Origin: Maribacter zhoushanensis
GTDB lineage: Bacteria > Bacteroidota > Bacteroidia > Flavobacteriales > Flavobacteriaceae
Direction: 5' to 3'
NCBI RefSeq assembly: GCF_029350975.1
Contig: NZ_JARKMR010000001.1
Coordinates: forward strand, 868,001 to 932,000
DNA length: 64,000 bases
The position numbers and the translations under genes were made by a program. The notes below the pieces were generated by a model, which was not told the origin of the DNA, searched no databases, and worked only from the letters and a program-made list of their open reading frames with translations. Shown one piece after another: positions 1 to 8,397 of this stretch; position 1 is the first letter of the stretch; every line of letters begins with the position of its first letter.

Positions 1-339
1 TTCAAATCTAACACACAGAAAATCTGGGGAGTATTAGCTTTTTTAACCTTAATTACTGCTGTAGAAGTAGTATTAGGTATTATTAAGCCAGAATCTTTGA
101 CCGATACTTATGTATTGGGAATGAAGTTGATTAACTGGATTTTCATTATCTTAACTTTGGTTAAGGCTTATTATATTGCATGGGACTTTATGCACTTACG
201 TGATGAGAAGTCTGCACTAAGAAGAGCGATAGTTTGGACACCAATATTCTTGGTTATTTATTTGACATTTATACTTCTAGTAGAAGCAGATTATATTTAT
301 AACGTATATAAAGATGGCTTTGTAAGCTGGAACTTCTAA
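1..339 (+). CDS. Cytochrome c oxidase subunit IV-like protein (5' end outside window)
   Basis: The reading frame is open from base 1, so the true start lies upstream; 112 residues are visible. They form three hydrophobic helices (roughly residues 9-28, 43-66 and 78-98 of the visible part) joined by short charged loops, with a WDFMHLRDEK stretch after the second helix. This is the layout of the small prokaryotic cytochrome c oxidase subunit IV family, a non-catalytic inner-membrane subunit of haem-copper oxidases. The following SCO and DUF420 genes fit the tail of an oxidase operon. Family assignment rests on helix pattern and context rather than a catalytic motif. Confidence 0.75.
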   Translation, partial: FKSNTQKIWGVLAFLTLITAVEVVLGIIKPESLTDTYVLGMKLINWIFIILTLVKAYYIAWDFMHLRDEKSALRRAIVWTPIFLVIYLTFILLVEADYIYNVYKDGFVSWNF

Positions 340-359
340 GTTATAATTAACAGTATTAA

Positions 360-385
360 AAGACGGTTTTACAACCGTCTTTTTT
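360..385 (+). terminator. Rho-independent terminator after oxidase subunit IV
   Basis: A perfect 9-bp stem (AAGACGGTT at 360-368 with AACCGTCTT at 373-381) with a TTAC loop is followed by a T run. It lies just after the subunit IV stop codon and separates it from the assembly-factor genes downstream. Confidence 0.85.
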
Positions 386-464
386 ATTTTTGTATAGTTT
401 GTAATTTAATGATTATCGCTATTGAAACTTCTGAAAAGGTTTCAGTAATCTGTCTTCCTTGTTT

Positions 465-1094
465 ATGAAAAAGACTTTTGTTCTTGTTGTCTTGTTTGTG
501 CTGCCAATAGTAGCATATTTATTCTTTGCCTCTGGCGTTACCAACTTTGGTAAATTGTCTCAGCTGACCAAAAATGTTGAAGAACTTCATTTCTCTGATC
601 AAACTCAATTTAAAGATAAAATTACGGTATTGGGCTTTTTAGGTTCTGATGTTGAAGGCAGAAAGGGGAATGCCTTTAATTTGAATCAAAAGATATACAA
701 ACGCTTTTACGAGTTTACAGACTTTCAATTTGTAATGTTGGTGGCTGATGATACTAATGATGAAGTTGATGCACTTAAAAAAGAGTTGGCAACCTTAGCT
801 GACAATGATAAATGGAAATTTGTATATGCTAGTGATGAAGAGATTAAGAATCTTTTCAATAGCCTTAAAACAGATATTGAGTTAGATGCCAAAAATAGTA
901 CGCCCTATGTATTTATTATTGACAAGGATTTAACTTTAAGAGGAAGGTCTGATGATGAAGATGATGGGACCAAATATGGTTTCAATTCTACTTTGGTATC
1001 AGATTTAAACAATAAAATGGTAGATGATGTAAAAATCATTTTAGCGGAATACCGTCTTGCCTTAAAGAAGAATAATGCAGAACGTTCTAAATAA
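465..1094 (+). CDS. Membrane-anchored thioredoxin-like protein without cysteines, SCO partner
   Basis: This 209-residue protein has an N-terminal signal anchor (about residues 4-24) and a probable periplasmic domain. Segments such as KITVLGFLGSD and TPYVFIIDKDLTLRGR look like the first core strand and the strand-turn after the cis-proline of a thioredoxin/SCO fold, but the protein contains no cysteine, so it cannot do disulfide chemistry or bind copper through a CxxxC motif. The ATG at 465 is preferred over a TTG at 459 because it starts a normal MKK signal sequence. Its stop overlaps the SCO start by one base, so the two are translationally coupled. A role in oxidase assembly is inferred from context only. 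Confidence 0.6.
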   Translation: MKKTFVLVVLFVLPIVAYLFFASGVTNFGKLSQLTKNVEELHFSDQTQFKDKITVLGFLGSDVEGRKGNAFNLNQKIYKRFYEFTDFQFVMLVADDTNDEVDALKKELATLADNDKWKFVYASDEEIKNLFNSLKTDIELDAKNSTPYVFIIDKDLTLRGRSDDEDDGTKYGFNSTLVSDLNNKMVDDVKIILAEYRLALKKNNAERSK

Positions 1095-1828
1095 TGAATA
1101 AGAAATATACATACGTTTGGGTTTCTTTAATTGTTCTAATTTTTGGAATCATTGTAATACCAAGAATTGTAGATAGATTGTCTTCTGGTTCTGTTGTTGA
1201 AAATGATAGATTAAATTCAGAAGGTAAAGATGCTGGTGATGAAAAGTTGGGTTATATTTTGTTAGATGGCAAACGACGTAAAGTGCCATCTTTCGAATTT
1301 ATAAATCAAGATAGTGTTCTGGTGTCCGACAAAGATTATTTAGGTAAGGTCTATGTTGTAGATTTCTTTTTTACCAGATGCCCAAGTATTTGTCCTGTGA
1401 TGACAACTAACCTAGTAGATGTACAGGAGCATTTTAAGGGTGCTAATGACTTTGCAATAGCATCATTTAGTATTACTCCAGATTTTGATACACCACAGAT
1501 TTTAAGAGCTTATGAAGAAAAGTATGGCATTAATGATTCAAATTGGAATTTAATGACGGGTGATCATGATGGTATTTATCAACTGGCAAATTCAGGATTT
1601 AATATTTTTGCTGCTGAAATGCCAGATGTGCCAGGTGGTTTTGAACATTCGGGTTTATTTGCCTTAGTGGACAAAGAAGGTTATTTGCGATCAAGAATAG
1701 ATGAGTTTGGAAATCCTATAGTGTATTACCGAGGAGCCATTTTGGAAGAAAAAGGAGTGAACGATCAAGGAGAAACCGAAGAAATTGGTATTTTAAAAAT
1801 TGATATTCAGAAATTGTTAGAAGAATAA
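1094..1828 (+). CDS. SCO1/SenC/PrrC family copper chaperone
   Basis: SCO proteins deliver copper to the CuA site of cytochrome c oxidase subunit II. The 244-residue product has one N-terminal membrane helix (about residues 8-24) and a periplasmic thioredoxin-like domain. The metal-binding motif is visible as CPSIC (Cys96 and Cys100) within FFFTRCPSICPVM, and the third ligand is His185 in FEHSGLFALVD. All three family ligands are therefore present. It lies inside an oxidase assembly cluster, coupled to the cysteine-less thioredoxin-like gene upstream and followed after 4 bases by a DUF420 gene. Confidence 0.93.
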   Translation: MNKKYTYVWVSLIVLIFGIIVIPRIVDRLSSGSVVENDRLNSEGKDAGDEKLGYILLDGKRRKVPSFEFINQDSVLVSDKDYLGKVYVVDFFFTRCPSICPVMTTNLVDVQEHFKGANDFAIASFSITPDFDTPQILRAYEEKYGINDSNWNLMTGDHDGIYQLANSGFNIFAAEMPDVPGGFEHSGLFALVDKEGYLRSRIDEFGNPIVYYRGAILEEKGVNDQGETEEIGILKIDIQKLLEE

Positions 1829-1832
1829 GGAT

Positions 1833-2366
1833 ATGCAGACTAGTGCTAAGGAGGAGAAGAAATTTAATAGGTTAATAACAGTAGTTTCTATTATTATACC
1901 AATTGTTGTGGCTATTCTTTTTGGGGTAAAATTACCCAATGTTGAGCCGCTTTCCTTTTTGCCTCCAATTTATGCTACTATAAATGGAATAACTGCAGTT
2001 TTATTGTTAGTTGCTGTTTGGGCAATTAAAAATGGAAACGAAAAATTGCATCAGAATTTAATGACGACCAATATAGCTTTGTCTTTGATGTTTCTTGTAA
2101 TGTATATTGGGTATCACATGACCTCAGATTCTACCAGCTATGGTGGTGAGGGTGCAATTAAATATGTGTATTACTTTATTTTAATTACCCATATTGTGCT
2201 GTCTATCGCATTAATACCGTTGGTTTTAAGAACGTATGCTATGGCGTATTTAAAGAAATTTGAAGAGCACAGGGCTTTAGCAAAGTATACATTTCCGGTG
2301 TGGTTGTACGTTGCTGTTACCGGTGTAGTAGTTTATTTAATGATATCTCCTTACTATGCATACTAA
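1833..2366 (+). CDS. DUF420 family integral membrane protein (CtaM/YozB-like)
   Basis: The 177-residue protein has five predicted membrane helices (about residues 12-31, 42-65, 76-96, 108-132 and 150-172), with histidines in or near helices (YIGYHM, ITHIV). This matches the DUF420 family, whose members accompany haem-copper oxidases; the Gram-positive relative CtaM is needed for cytochrome oxidase activity. It follows SCO by 4 bases and overlaps the next small gene by 11 bases, so it belongs to the same assembly operon. The exact step it performs is not evident from the sequence. Confidence 0.8.
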   Translation: MQTSAKEEKKFNRLITVVSIIIPIVVAILFGVKLPNVEPLSFLPPIYATINGITAVLLLVAVWAIKNGNEKLHQNLMTTNIALSLMFLVMYIGYHMTSDSTSYGGEGAIKYVYYFILITHIVLSIALIPLVLRTYAMAYLKKFEEHRALAKYTFPVWLYVAVTGVVVYLMISPYYAY

Positions 2367-2574
2367 ACGATTAATCTTATTGGTGGTAGTAGTGCTTCTT
2401 TTGATTCCTATAGATGCAGAGGCGCAATGTGCTATGTGCAGAGCAGTTTTGGAAAGTGAATCTTCTGGCAAGGCTGCTGAAGGTATTAATAATGGTATTG
2501 TTTATTTAATGGCTATACCCTACGTTTTAGTAGCGGGTCTTTTCTATTTTATCTACAGGAAAATGAGGTCTTAA
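2356..2574 (+). CDS. Small membrane protein with signal peptide and CxxC motif
   Basis: This 72-residue protein starts inside the end of the DUF420 gene. Residues 1-23 form a signal sequence ending AEA, followed by QCAMCR, a CxxC pair that would sit at the periplasmic face near the mature N-terminus. A second hydrophobic helix (about residues 48-67) leads to a basic tail. I do not recognise a characterised family. The CxxC pair and operon position suggest a redox or copper-handling accessory of oxidase assembly, which is inference. Confidence 0.65.
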   Translation: MHTKRLILLVVVVLLLIPIDAEAQCAMCRAVLESESSGKAAEGINNGIVYLMAIPYVLVAGLFYFIYRKMRS

Positions 2575-2640
2575 ATCTTTTTTTATATTTTTTTACATAA
2601 AAAGTGTAACAATCTTCTACTTGGTTAGTCTTATGATTGT

Positions 2641-2656
2641 GTGATAGTTGTATCAC
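2641..2656. promoter_or_regulatory. Perfect palindrome upstream of the ABC exporter operon
   Basis: GTGATA-GTTG-TATCAC is a perfect 6-bp inverted repeat 35 bases before the first exporter gene, in the only sizeable gap (about 116 bases) upstream of the operon. Its size and position suit a binding site for a dimeric repressor. No adjacent regulator gene is present, so the identity of any regulator is unknown. Confidence 0.4.
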
Positions 2657-2660
2657 GCTC

Positions 2661-2688
2661 ATCAATCAATCAAACTAATCAATCAATC
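2661..2688 (+). repeat. AATC tetranucleotide tandem repeats before the exporter operon
   Basis: Two runs of the repeating unit AATC (2661-2673 and 2677-2688), broken by a short ACT, lie in the leader immediately before the ATG at 2691. The tract is purine/pyrimidine-biased and free of G. It may act as an unstructured, A-rich translation leader of the kind favoured in Bacteroidota, or be a slippage-prone tract. A related AATCAAATC string occurs again at 10829-10840 before the TolC gene. Confidence 0.5.
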
Positions 2689-2690
2689 TT

Positions 2691-3938
2691 ATGTTCGACT
2701 TAGAACGTTGGCAAGAAATTTTCGATACTATTCGCAAGAATAAGTTACGCACTTTTCTCACAGGACTTTCCGTTGCTTCAGGAATTTTCATTCTAGTTAT
2801 TTTATTGGGTTTTGGTCAAGGCATGCAAAATGGTATCGCCAAAGAGTTTGAGCAAGATGCCGCTACCAGTGTTTGGGTCTGGCCTGGTGTAACCACTATT
2901 GGTTATAAGGGTATGAACCCAGGTAGACCTATCCAGTTCCGAAATGAAAATTATGATATGGCAGGTGCTTTGTTCGAAGATCAAATTGAGAATAAATCGC
3001 CTAGACTTTTTGTTAGAGGTGTATTTGTAAATTATGGTAATGAAGCTTTAGCTTATAATGTACAAGGTGTCTCTCACCAGTTTCAGTTTATTGAAAATGA
3101 GTATATGACTTTGGGTAGGTTTCTAAACCAACAAGATGTAGATGCCAAGGCAAAAGTCGCTATAATTAGTAATAAGATCAATCGAGAAGTATTTCATGCG
3201 TTAGAAAGTCCTATAGGAGAGTTTTTAGACCTGTCTGGCATTCCTTTTAAGATTGTTGGGGTTTATGGTGATATTGGCGGTGAACGTGAAGAGGATCGCA
3301 TTTATATACCGGTAAGCACTGCCCAACAAGTATTTAATGGAGCCGATCATTTGAATAACCTTTCCTATACCTTGCCTCCGGTAGATGATTTTGAAACTGC
3401 CGTAGCACAATCCATAAAATTTAAAAATGAATTAAAATCGTATTTGCAGAATGCGCATACCGTCGCGCCAGAAGATACTAGTGCTATTCAAGTATATAAC
3501 CCAATGGAGGAAGCCAAACGCTTTTATGCTTTAATGGGCGGTATAAAATTTTTCTTTTGGTTCGTTGGGGTATGTACCATAATTGCGGGTATAGTAGGGG
3601 TAAGTAATATAATGCTTATTGTAGTTAAGGAACGTACAAGAGAGATTGGTATTCGTAAAGCTTTGGGTGCTAAGCCATGGTCTATTGTTGGTATGATTTT
3701 GCACGAAGCCATTTTTATAACTGCGATAGCAGGCTTTACAGGTCTCATATTAAGCATGGGTCTGTTAGAAATTGTAGGTCCGCATGTAGAGGTGGATTAT
3801 GTTTTAAATCCCTCAGTGAATTTCAATGTCGCATTGACCACAGTATTTGTCTTGATTTTTGCTGGAGCGATTGCAGGATTTTTTCCCGCATGGCGAGCGG
3901 CTAAAATTCATGTAATAGAGGCATTAAGAGACGAATAA
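2691..3938 (+). CDS. MacB/FtsX-type ABC permease, type A (first copy)
   Basis: The 415-residue permease has the MacB layout: one N-terminal helix (about residues 22-43), a large periplasmic domain (about 45-285), then three C-terminal helices. A cytoplasmic coupling segment RTREIGIRKALGAKPW lies between the second and third helices. Unlike MacB it has no fused ATPase. It resembles the permease at 7167 more than its immediate neighbour: both carry NKLRTFLTG, GMQNG and an IY.P.ST.Q segment followed by DH. It probably pairs with the type B permease at 3976, as LolC and LolE do. Substrate is unknown. Confidence 0.88.
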   Translation: MFDLERWQEIFDTIRKNKLRTFLTGLSVASGIFILVILLGFGQGMQNGIAKEFEQDAATSVWVWPGVTTIGYKGMNPGRPIQFRNENYDMAGALFEDQIENKSPRLFVRGVFVNYGNEALAYNVQGVSHQFQFIENEYMTLGRFLNQQDVDAKAKVAIISNKINREVFHALESPIGEFLDLSGIPFKIVGVYGDIGGEREEDRIYIPVSTAQQVFNGADHLNNLSYTLPPVDDFETAVAQSIKFKNELKSYLQNAHTVAPEDTSAIQVYNPMEEAKRFYALMGGIKFFFWFVGVCTIIAGIVGVSNIMLIVVKERTREIGIRKALGAKPWSIVGMILHEAIFITAIAGFTGLILSMGLLEIVGPHVEVDYVLNPSVNFNVALTTVFVLIFAGAIAGFFPAWRAAKIHVIEALRDE

Positions 3939-3975
3939 TAAATAAAAGCAAACGTATAATTAATTAAGATGTACC

Positions 3976-5232
3976 ATGTTCAATAGAGACCGGTGGAAAG
4001 AAATCTTAGAAGTATTATCTAGCAATGTATTTAGAACATTGGCTACTTCTTTTGGCGTAGGTTGGGGTATATTCATTTTAATTATTCTACTAGCAGCTGG
4101 TAAAGGTTTGGAGAACGGTATTCGTGCAGATTTTGGTGATATCGCTACCAATACCATGTTCATGTGGTCACGTAATACAACTATGTCCTATAAAGGTTTG
4201 CCAAAGGGTAGGCGCTTTAGTTTTAAATTAGAAGATGTACAGGCAATAAAAGATAACGTCCCTAATTTAAGATTCATTTCTCCCCGAAATCAGTTGGGCG
4301 GATTTGGTGGAGGTAATAATGTGGTGCGTGGTTTAAAGACAGGAGCTTTTAATGTTTATGGAGATTATCCCGAAATAATACGTCAAGAGCCTATGACCAT
4401 AACTTCTGGGAGGTTTGTCAATCATAATGACATTCAAGACAAAAGAAAAGTAGCGATTATCGGCGATGGTGTAAAAAATGAATTATATGACCAAGGCGAA
4501 ACTGTATTGGGTACTTACGTAAAAATACAAGGTGTAAACTTTATGGTGGTGGGTACCTACCAAAAGAAAGATGATGGCGGTGGGGAAGAAGGTCAGAAAG
4601 AAATTTATGTTCCTTTTACGTCATTCTCACAGGCTTTTAATATGGGCAATGATGTGGGGTGGATGGCAATTACCGCACTAGATGGTAATTCTATATCTAA
4701 ACTTAAAGAGAAAATAGTAAGTGTTGTAAAAGAGAAAAGAAAAGTTCACCCAGATGATAAACGTGCCGTTGGGTATTTTGATCTGTACGAACAATACAAT
4801 CGTGTAGAAAGCTTGTTCGGTGCATTACGTTGGGTCGCTTACTTTGTGGGTGTGCTAGTACTCCTGTCGGGTATAATTGGGGTCAGTAATATAATGCTTA
4901 TTGTAATTAAGGAAAGAACCAAAGAAATTGGTATTCGCAGAGCTTTGGGCGAAGCACCTTGGTCTATTAAAAAACAGATTTTAATGGAGTCTATCTTCTT
5001 AACAATTATATCGGGAATGATCGGTATTGTTTTCGGTGCGGCATTTATCTATGGTGTAAATGCGGTATTGGATTCCGTTGGTCCGGTAGACATGTTTGTA
5101 AACCCTAGTGTAAGTTTAGGTGTAGTGGTAAGTGCTTTAATCATTTTAATATTCTCTGGATTGTTAGCAGGTTTCATACCTGCGCAAAGTGCCATCAAAA
5201 TAAGACCAATAGAAGCTTTAAGAACAGAATAA
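3976..5232 (+). CDS. MacB/FtsX-type ABC permease, type B (first copy)
   Basis: The 418-residue permease has the same four-helix plan as its neighbours, with a periplasmic domain at about residues 45-285 and the coupling segment RTKEIGIRRALGEAPW before the third helix. VYGDYP and the F..AF..G...GWMAI stretch are shared with the permease at 8398, which marks both as type B. It follows the type A gene after 37 bases and precedes the first adaptor by 30, so the block reads permease A, permease B, adaptor. It should form a heterodimer with type A and use the ATPase at 6473. Substrate is unknown. Confidence 0.88.
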   Translation: MFNRDRWKEILEVLSSNVFRTLATSFGVGWGIFILIILLAAGKGLENGIRADFGDIATNTMFMWSRNTTMSYKGLPKGRRFSFKLEDVQAIKDNVPNLRFISPRNQLGGFGGGNNVVRGLKTGAFNVYGDYPEIIRQEPMTITSGRFVNHNDIQDKRKVAIIGDGVKNELYDQGETVLGTYVKIQGVNFMVVGTYQKKDDGGGEEGQKEIYVPFTSFSQAFNMGNDVGWMAITALDGNSISKLKEKIVSVVKEKRKVHPDDKRAVGYFDLYEQYNRVESLFGALRWVAYFVGVLVLLSGIIGVSNIMLIVIKERTKEIGIRRALGEAPWSIKKQILMESIFLTIISGMIGIVFGAAFIYGVNAVLDSVGPVDMFVNPSVSLGVVVSALIILIFSGLLAGFIPAQSAIKIRPIEALRTE

Positions 5233-5262
5233 ATTCATCAACAAAATATAACCAATCGCAAA

Positions 5263-6378
5263 ATGAAAAAGTCAACAACAATTGTAATCCTGCTTATTAT
5301 CGTATTAGCCTTCGGTGGCTCTATGTTCTATTTGTATTCCAAGAATGCAGAAGATCCTGTGGTATATGATACTGAAGAACCTACCAAGCAAACCATAATT
5401 AAAAAGACGATGGCTACGGGTAGTATTCTTCCCTTAGAAGAAGTGCTTATTAAGCCGAATATTTCAGGAGTAATAGAAAAGATATTTGTGGAAGGTGGGG
5501 ACTATGTAAAGTCTGGCGATTTATTATGTACCATAAAAGTAGTGCCAAATTTAAGTGCTTTGAACGACGCTAGAAATAACATTGATGAAGCTAAAATAAA
5601 TTTAGATGATCAATTACGAAATCTGGAACGTCAAAAAGGATTGTTTGCTAAAGGTGTTATTTCAAAAGTAGATTTAGAACGTGCACAAGTAACATATGAC
5701 CAATCTAAACAGTCTTATGGTTCAGCCAATAAAAGATATGATATTGTAAAAACGGGAACTACATCTGGGTACGGTAATGCCGCCAATACACAAATTAGAG
5801 CGACGGTTAGTGGTATGGTCTTAGAAGTACCGGTTGAAGTAGGTAATCAGGTCATTGAAAGTAATAATTTTAATGAGGGTACTACTATTGCTGCAATTGC
5901 AGATGTAGATAAAATGATATTTGAAGGAAAGGTAGACGAGTCTGAAGTTGGTAAAATAAAAGAGAATCTTCCGTTAGAAATAACTGTTGGCGCTATAGAA
6001 GACAAAGTATTCGATGCTGTTCTAGATTATATCGCTCCAAAAGGAAATGAAGAAAACGGAGCTATTCAATTCGAAATAAAAGGTACACTTAAAAAGCAAG
6101 ATTCAATATTTATCAGAGCAGGCTTAAGCGCCAATGCATCAATTATTTTAGCACGTGCAGACAGCGTTTTGGCGGTAAAAGAAGCTTTGGTGCAGTTTGA
6201 TGATAAAACCAAAAAACCATTTGTAGAAATTGCTACGGGTGATCAAGAATTTGAAAGAAGGGATATTGAGTTGGGTATAAGCGATGGTATTCATGTACAG
6301 ATCAATTCTGGTATAAAAGAAGGTGAGAAAATTAAGGTATGGAACGAGGTAGTACCTGATGAGCTTGCTGAAAATTAA
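5263..6378 (+). CDS. HlyD/MacA-type periplasmic adaptor (first copy)
   Basis: The 371-residue membrane-fusion protein has one N-terminal anchor helix (about residues 5-26). It is followed by a split biotinyl-lipoyl domain (IKPNISGVIEKIFVEGG near residue 65, its second half near residue 185) around an alpha-helical hairpin of about 60 residues, and then beta-barrel and membrane-proximal domains. Adaptors of this class bridge an inner-membrane permease and a TolC channel. It closely resembles the adaptor at 9699 (shared KGVIS, VIESNNFN and TTIA segments), as expected from block duplication. It lies between the first permease pair and the shared ATPase gene. Confidence 0.9.
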   Translation: MKKSTTIVILLIIVLAFGGSMFYLYSKNAEDPVVYDTEEPTKQTIIKKTMATGSILPLEEVLIKPNISGVIEKIFVEGGDYVKSGDLLCTIKVVPNLSALNDARNNIDEAKINLDDQLRNLERQKGLFAKGVISKVDLERAQVTYDQSKQSYGSANKRYDIVKTGTTSGYGNAANTQIRATVSGMVLEVPVEVGNQVIESNNFNEGTTIAAIADVDKMIFEGKVDESEVGKIKENLPLEITVGAIEDKVFDAVLDYIAPKGNEENGAIQFEIKGTLKKQDSIFIRAGLSANASIILARADSVLAVKEALVQFDDKTKKPFVEIATGDQEFERRDIELGISDGIHVQINSGIKEGEKIKVWNEVVPDELAEN

Positions 6379-6421
6379 AAACCAAAAAAAATAATTTAAT
6401 TGATGTAACAAATAATACACA

Positions 6422-6446
6422 ACATAGTCTAATAAATAGACAGTGT
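6422..6446 (+). other. Interrupted hairpin in the leader of the exporter ATPase gene
   Basis: ACA-TA-GTCTA-ATAAA-TAGAC-AG-TGT folds as an outer 3-bp and inner 5-bp stem separated by a 2x2 mismatch. It sits in the 94-base gap between the adaptor and ATPase genes, the largest gap inside the exporter operon. There is no T run, so it is not a terminator. It could be an mRNA processing or stability element; this is a weak, structure-only call. Confidence 0.3.
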
Positions 6447-6472
6447 AAAAATTGTTCAAAACAACAACCAAC

Positions 6473-7174
6473 ATGATTCAAATTAAAGATCTTCACAAGT
6501 CCTATAAAATGGGCAAGAATTCACTTCACGTTCTTAAAGGAATAAATTTTAATGTTGAAGAAGGTGAGTTAGTAGCTATCATGGGTTCTTCTGGTTCTGG
6601 TAAATCTACCTTATTAAACATTTTAGGAATGTTAGATAGCTCAGATTCTGGAGAATATATTCTAGATAATGTTCCCATTAAAGATTTGAACGAAACCAAA
6701 GCTGCTAGATATAGAAACAAATTTTTGGGTTTTGTTTTTCAATCGTTCAACCTTATCAATTATAAAAGTGCAGCAGAGAATGTTGCCTTGCCTTTATACT
6801 ACCAAAAAGTACCAAGAAAGGAACGTCAAGAAAAGGCTTTAAAATATTTAGAACAAGTTGGTCTTAAAGAATGGGCAGGTCATTTGCCTAGCGAGCTTTC
6901 TGGGGGTCAAAAACAACGTGTGGCCATTGCTAGAGCATTAGCTGCCGAACCTAAAGTATTGCTTGCCGATGAGCCTACAGGTGCATTGGACAGTAAGACT
7001 TCTTATGAGGTGATGGACTTGATACAGAAAATTAATGATGCGGGTAATACCATTTTAATAGTAACCCACGAACCAGATATTGCAGATATGTGCAAACGTA
7101 TTGTGCACTTAAAAGATGGGGTGATCATTGAGGATAAGAAAATAGAACAAGTAAGAGCCGAACAATATGTTTGA
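6473..7174 (+). CDS. ABC transporter ATP-binding protein (MacB/LolD type)
   Basis: The 233-residue ATPase has every expected motif: Walker A GSSGSGKST (residues 38-46), Q-loop Gln90, signature LSGGQ (142-146), Walker B VLLADEP (162-168) and a switch histidine in VTHEP. It belongs to the MacB/LolD/FtsE class that powers mechanotransmission exporters. The ATG at 6473 is preferred over a TTG at 6452 because family members begin with a short M-I-x-I-K-D-L strand. It overlaps the next permease gene by 8 bases. It is the only ATPase in an operon with four permeases, so it probably serves both pairs. Confidence 0.95.
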   Translation: MIQIKDLHKSYKMGKNSLHVLKGINFNVEEGELVAIMGSSGSGKSTLLNILGMLDSSDSGEYILDNVPIKDLNETKAARYRNKFLGFVFQSFNLINYKSAAENVALPLYYQKVPRKERQEKALKYLEQVGLKEWAGHLPSELSGGQKQRVAIARALAAEPKVLLADEPTGALDSKTSYEVMDLIQKINDAGNTILIVTHEPDIADMCKRIVHLKDGVIIEDKKIEQVRAEQYV

Positions 7175-8396
7175 TAGAGACATTTGGCAAGAAATATACC
7201 ATAGTATAAGCAACAACAAGCTTAGAACTTTCCTTACCGGATTTTCAGTGGGTTGGGGTATATTTATTTTGGTGCTGCTTTTAGCTTCTGTAAAAGGAAT
7301 GCAGAACGGATTTACTCTTCAGTTTAGTGATGATGCTACCAACTCTATTTTTGTAAGAACAGGTACTACGTCTTTAGCCTATGGCGGTTTTGAAGCCGGA
7401 CGAAGAATTCAAATGACCAATGATGATATTGAATACATCAAAAGAAGCTTTCCTAATGATGTAGAATATATAAGTCCTAGGGTGTACCAAAATACATCGG
7501 CACGTTATAAAAGCGAAACAGGTAGTTATAATATCCAGGCGGTTTATCCTGATCACCAAGCTATTGAAAAGACTATTGTAAATAAGGGTCGATTCATAAA
7601 TGCGAACGATTTAATAAATGCTTCTAAAGTTGCTGTAATAGGTAGAAAGGTAGAGGAAGATCTATTCAAGAACGAAGATGCTATAGGTAAGTTTGTTGAG
7701 TTCAATGGTTTACCTTTTAGAGTTATCGGTACGTTTACTGATGACGGTGATGATAATGCAGAGCGAAACATCTATGCGCCTACCAGTACATATCAAAAAA
7801 TGTATGGGCAAACGGATCATATTGATCAGATTGCTTTAACCTACAATCCTAATTATGATTTAACTGAGGCCTTGGCATTTTCTGATCGATTAGAAAATGT
7901 TTTTAGAAGACGTTTTAAAATTGCTCCTCAAGATCAAGCGGGAATTAGAATCTTTAATTATGCAGAGGTTTTTGAAGATATCAGCAACTTCACCGGCGGT
8001 TTGGATATTGCCGTGATAATAGTGGGACTCTTAATATTACTATCTGGTATTGTAGGCATCGGTAATATTATGGTCTTTATCATTAAAGAACGTACCAAAG
8101 AAATAGGGGTGCGTAAAGCATTAGGTGCTGAGCCATGGTCCATTATAAAATTAGTATTGTTCGAGTCTGTTTTTATTACGGCTTTATCTGGATTCATAGG
8201 ATTGGGAATTGCAACAGGATTATTGGCCGCTATTGGTCCAAGTATTAAGACGGGTGCTTTTGCAAATCCTTCAGTAAGTATGTCAATGGTAGTAACGGCA
8301 ACGATTATCTTAGTTGTAGCGGGAGTATTGGCAGGATTGATTCCGGCAATGAAAGCAGCAAGAGTAAAACCAATTGTAGCATTAAGCGATAAATAA
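7167..8396 (+). CDS. MacB/FtsX-type ABC permease, type A (second copy)
   Basis: The 409-residue permease has the four-helix MacB_PCD/FtsX arrangement, with coupling segment RTKEIGVRKALGAEPW. N-terminal NNKLRTFLTGFSVGWG, GMQNG and the IYAPTSTYQ...TDH segment match the permease at 2691, marking it as type A. Its start codon lies inside the ATPase gene (8-base overlap), implying coupled translation of ATPase and permease. One base separates it from the following type B gene. It is probably one half of the second permease heterodimer. Confidence 0.88.
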   Translation: MFDRDIWQEIYHSISNNKLRTFLTGFSVGWGIFILVLLLASVKGMQNGFTLQFSDDATNSIFVRTGTTSLAYGGFEAGRRIQMTNDDIEYIKRSFPNDVEYISPRVYQNTSARYKSETGSYNIQAVYPDHQAIEKTIVNKGRFINANDLINASKVAVIGRKVEEDLFKNEDAIGKFVEFNGLPFRVIGTFTDDGDDNAERNIYAPTSTYQKMYGQTDHIDQIALTYNPNYDLTEALAFSDRLENVFRRRFKIAPQDQAGIRIFNYAEVFEDISNFTGGLDIAVIIVGLLILLSGIVGIGNIMVFIIKERTKEIGVRKALGAEPWSIIKLVLFESVFITALSGFIGLGIATGLLAAIGPSIKTGAFANPSVSMSMVVTATIILVVAGVLAGLIPAMKAARVKPIVALSDK

Positions 8397-8397
8397 T

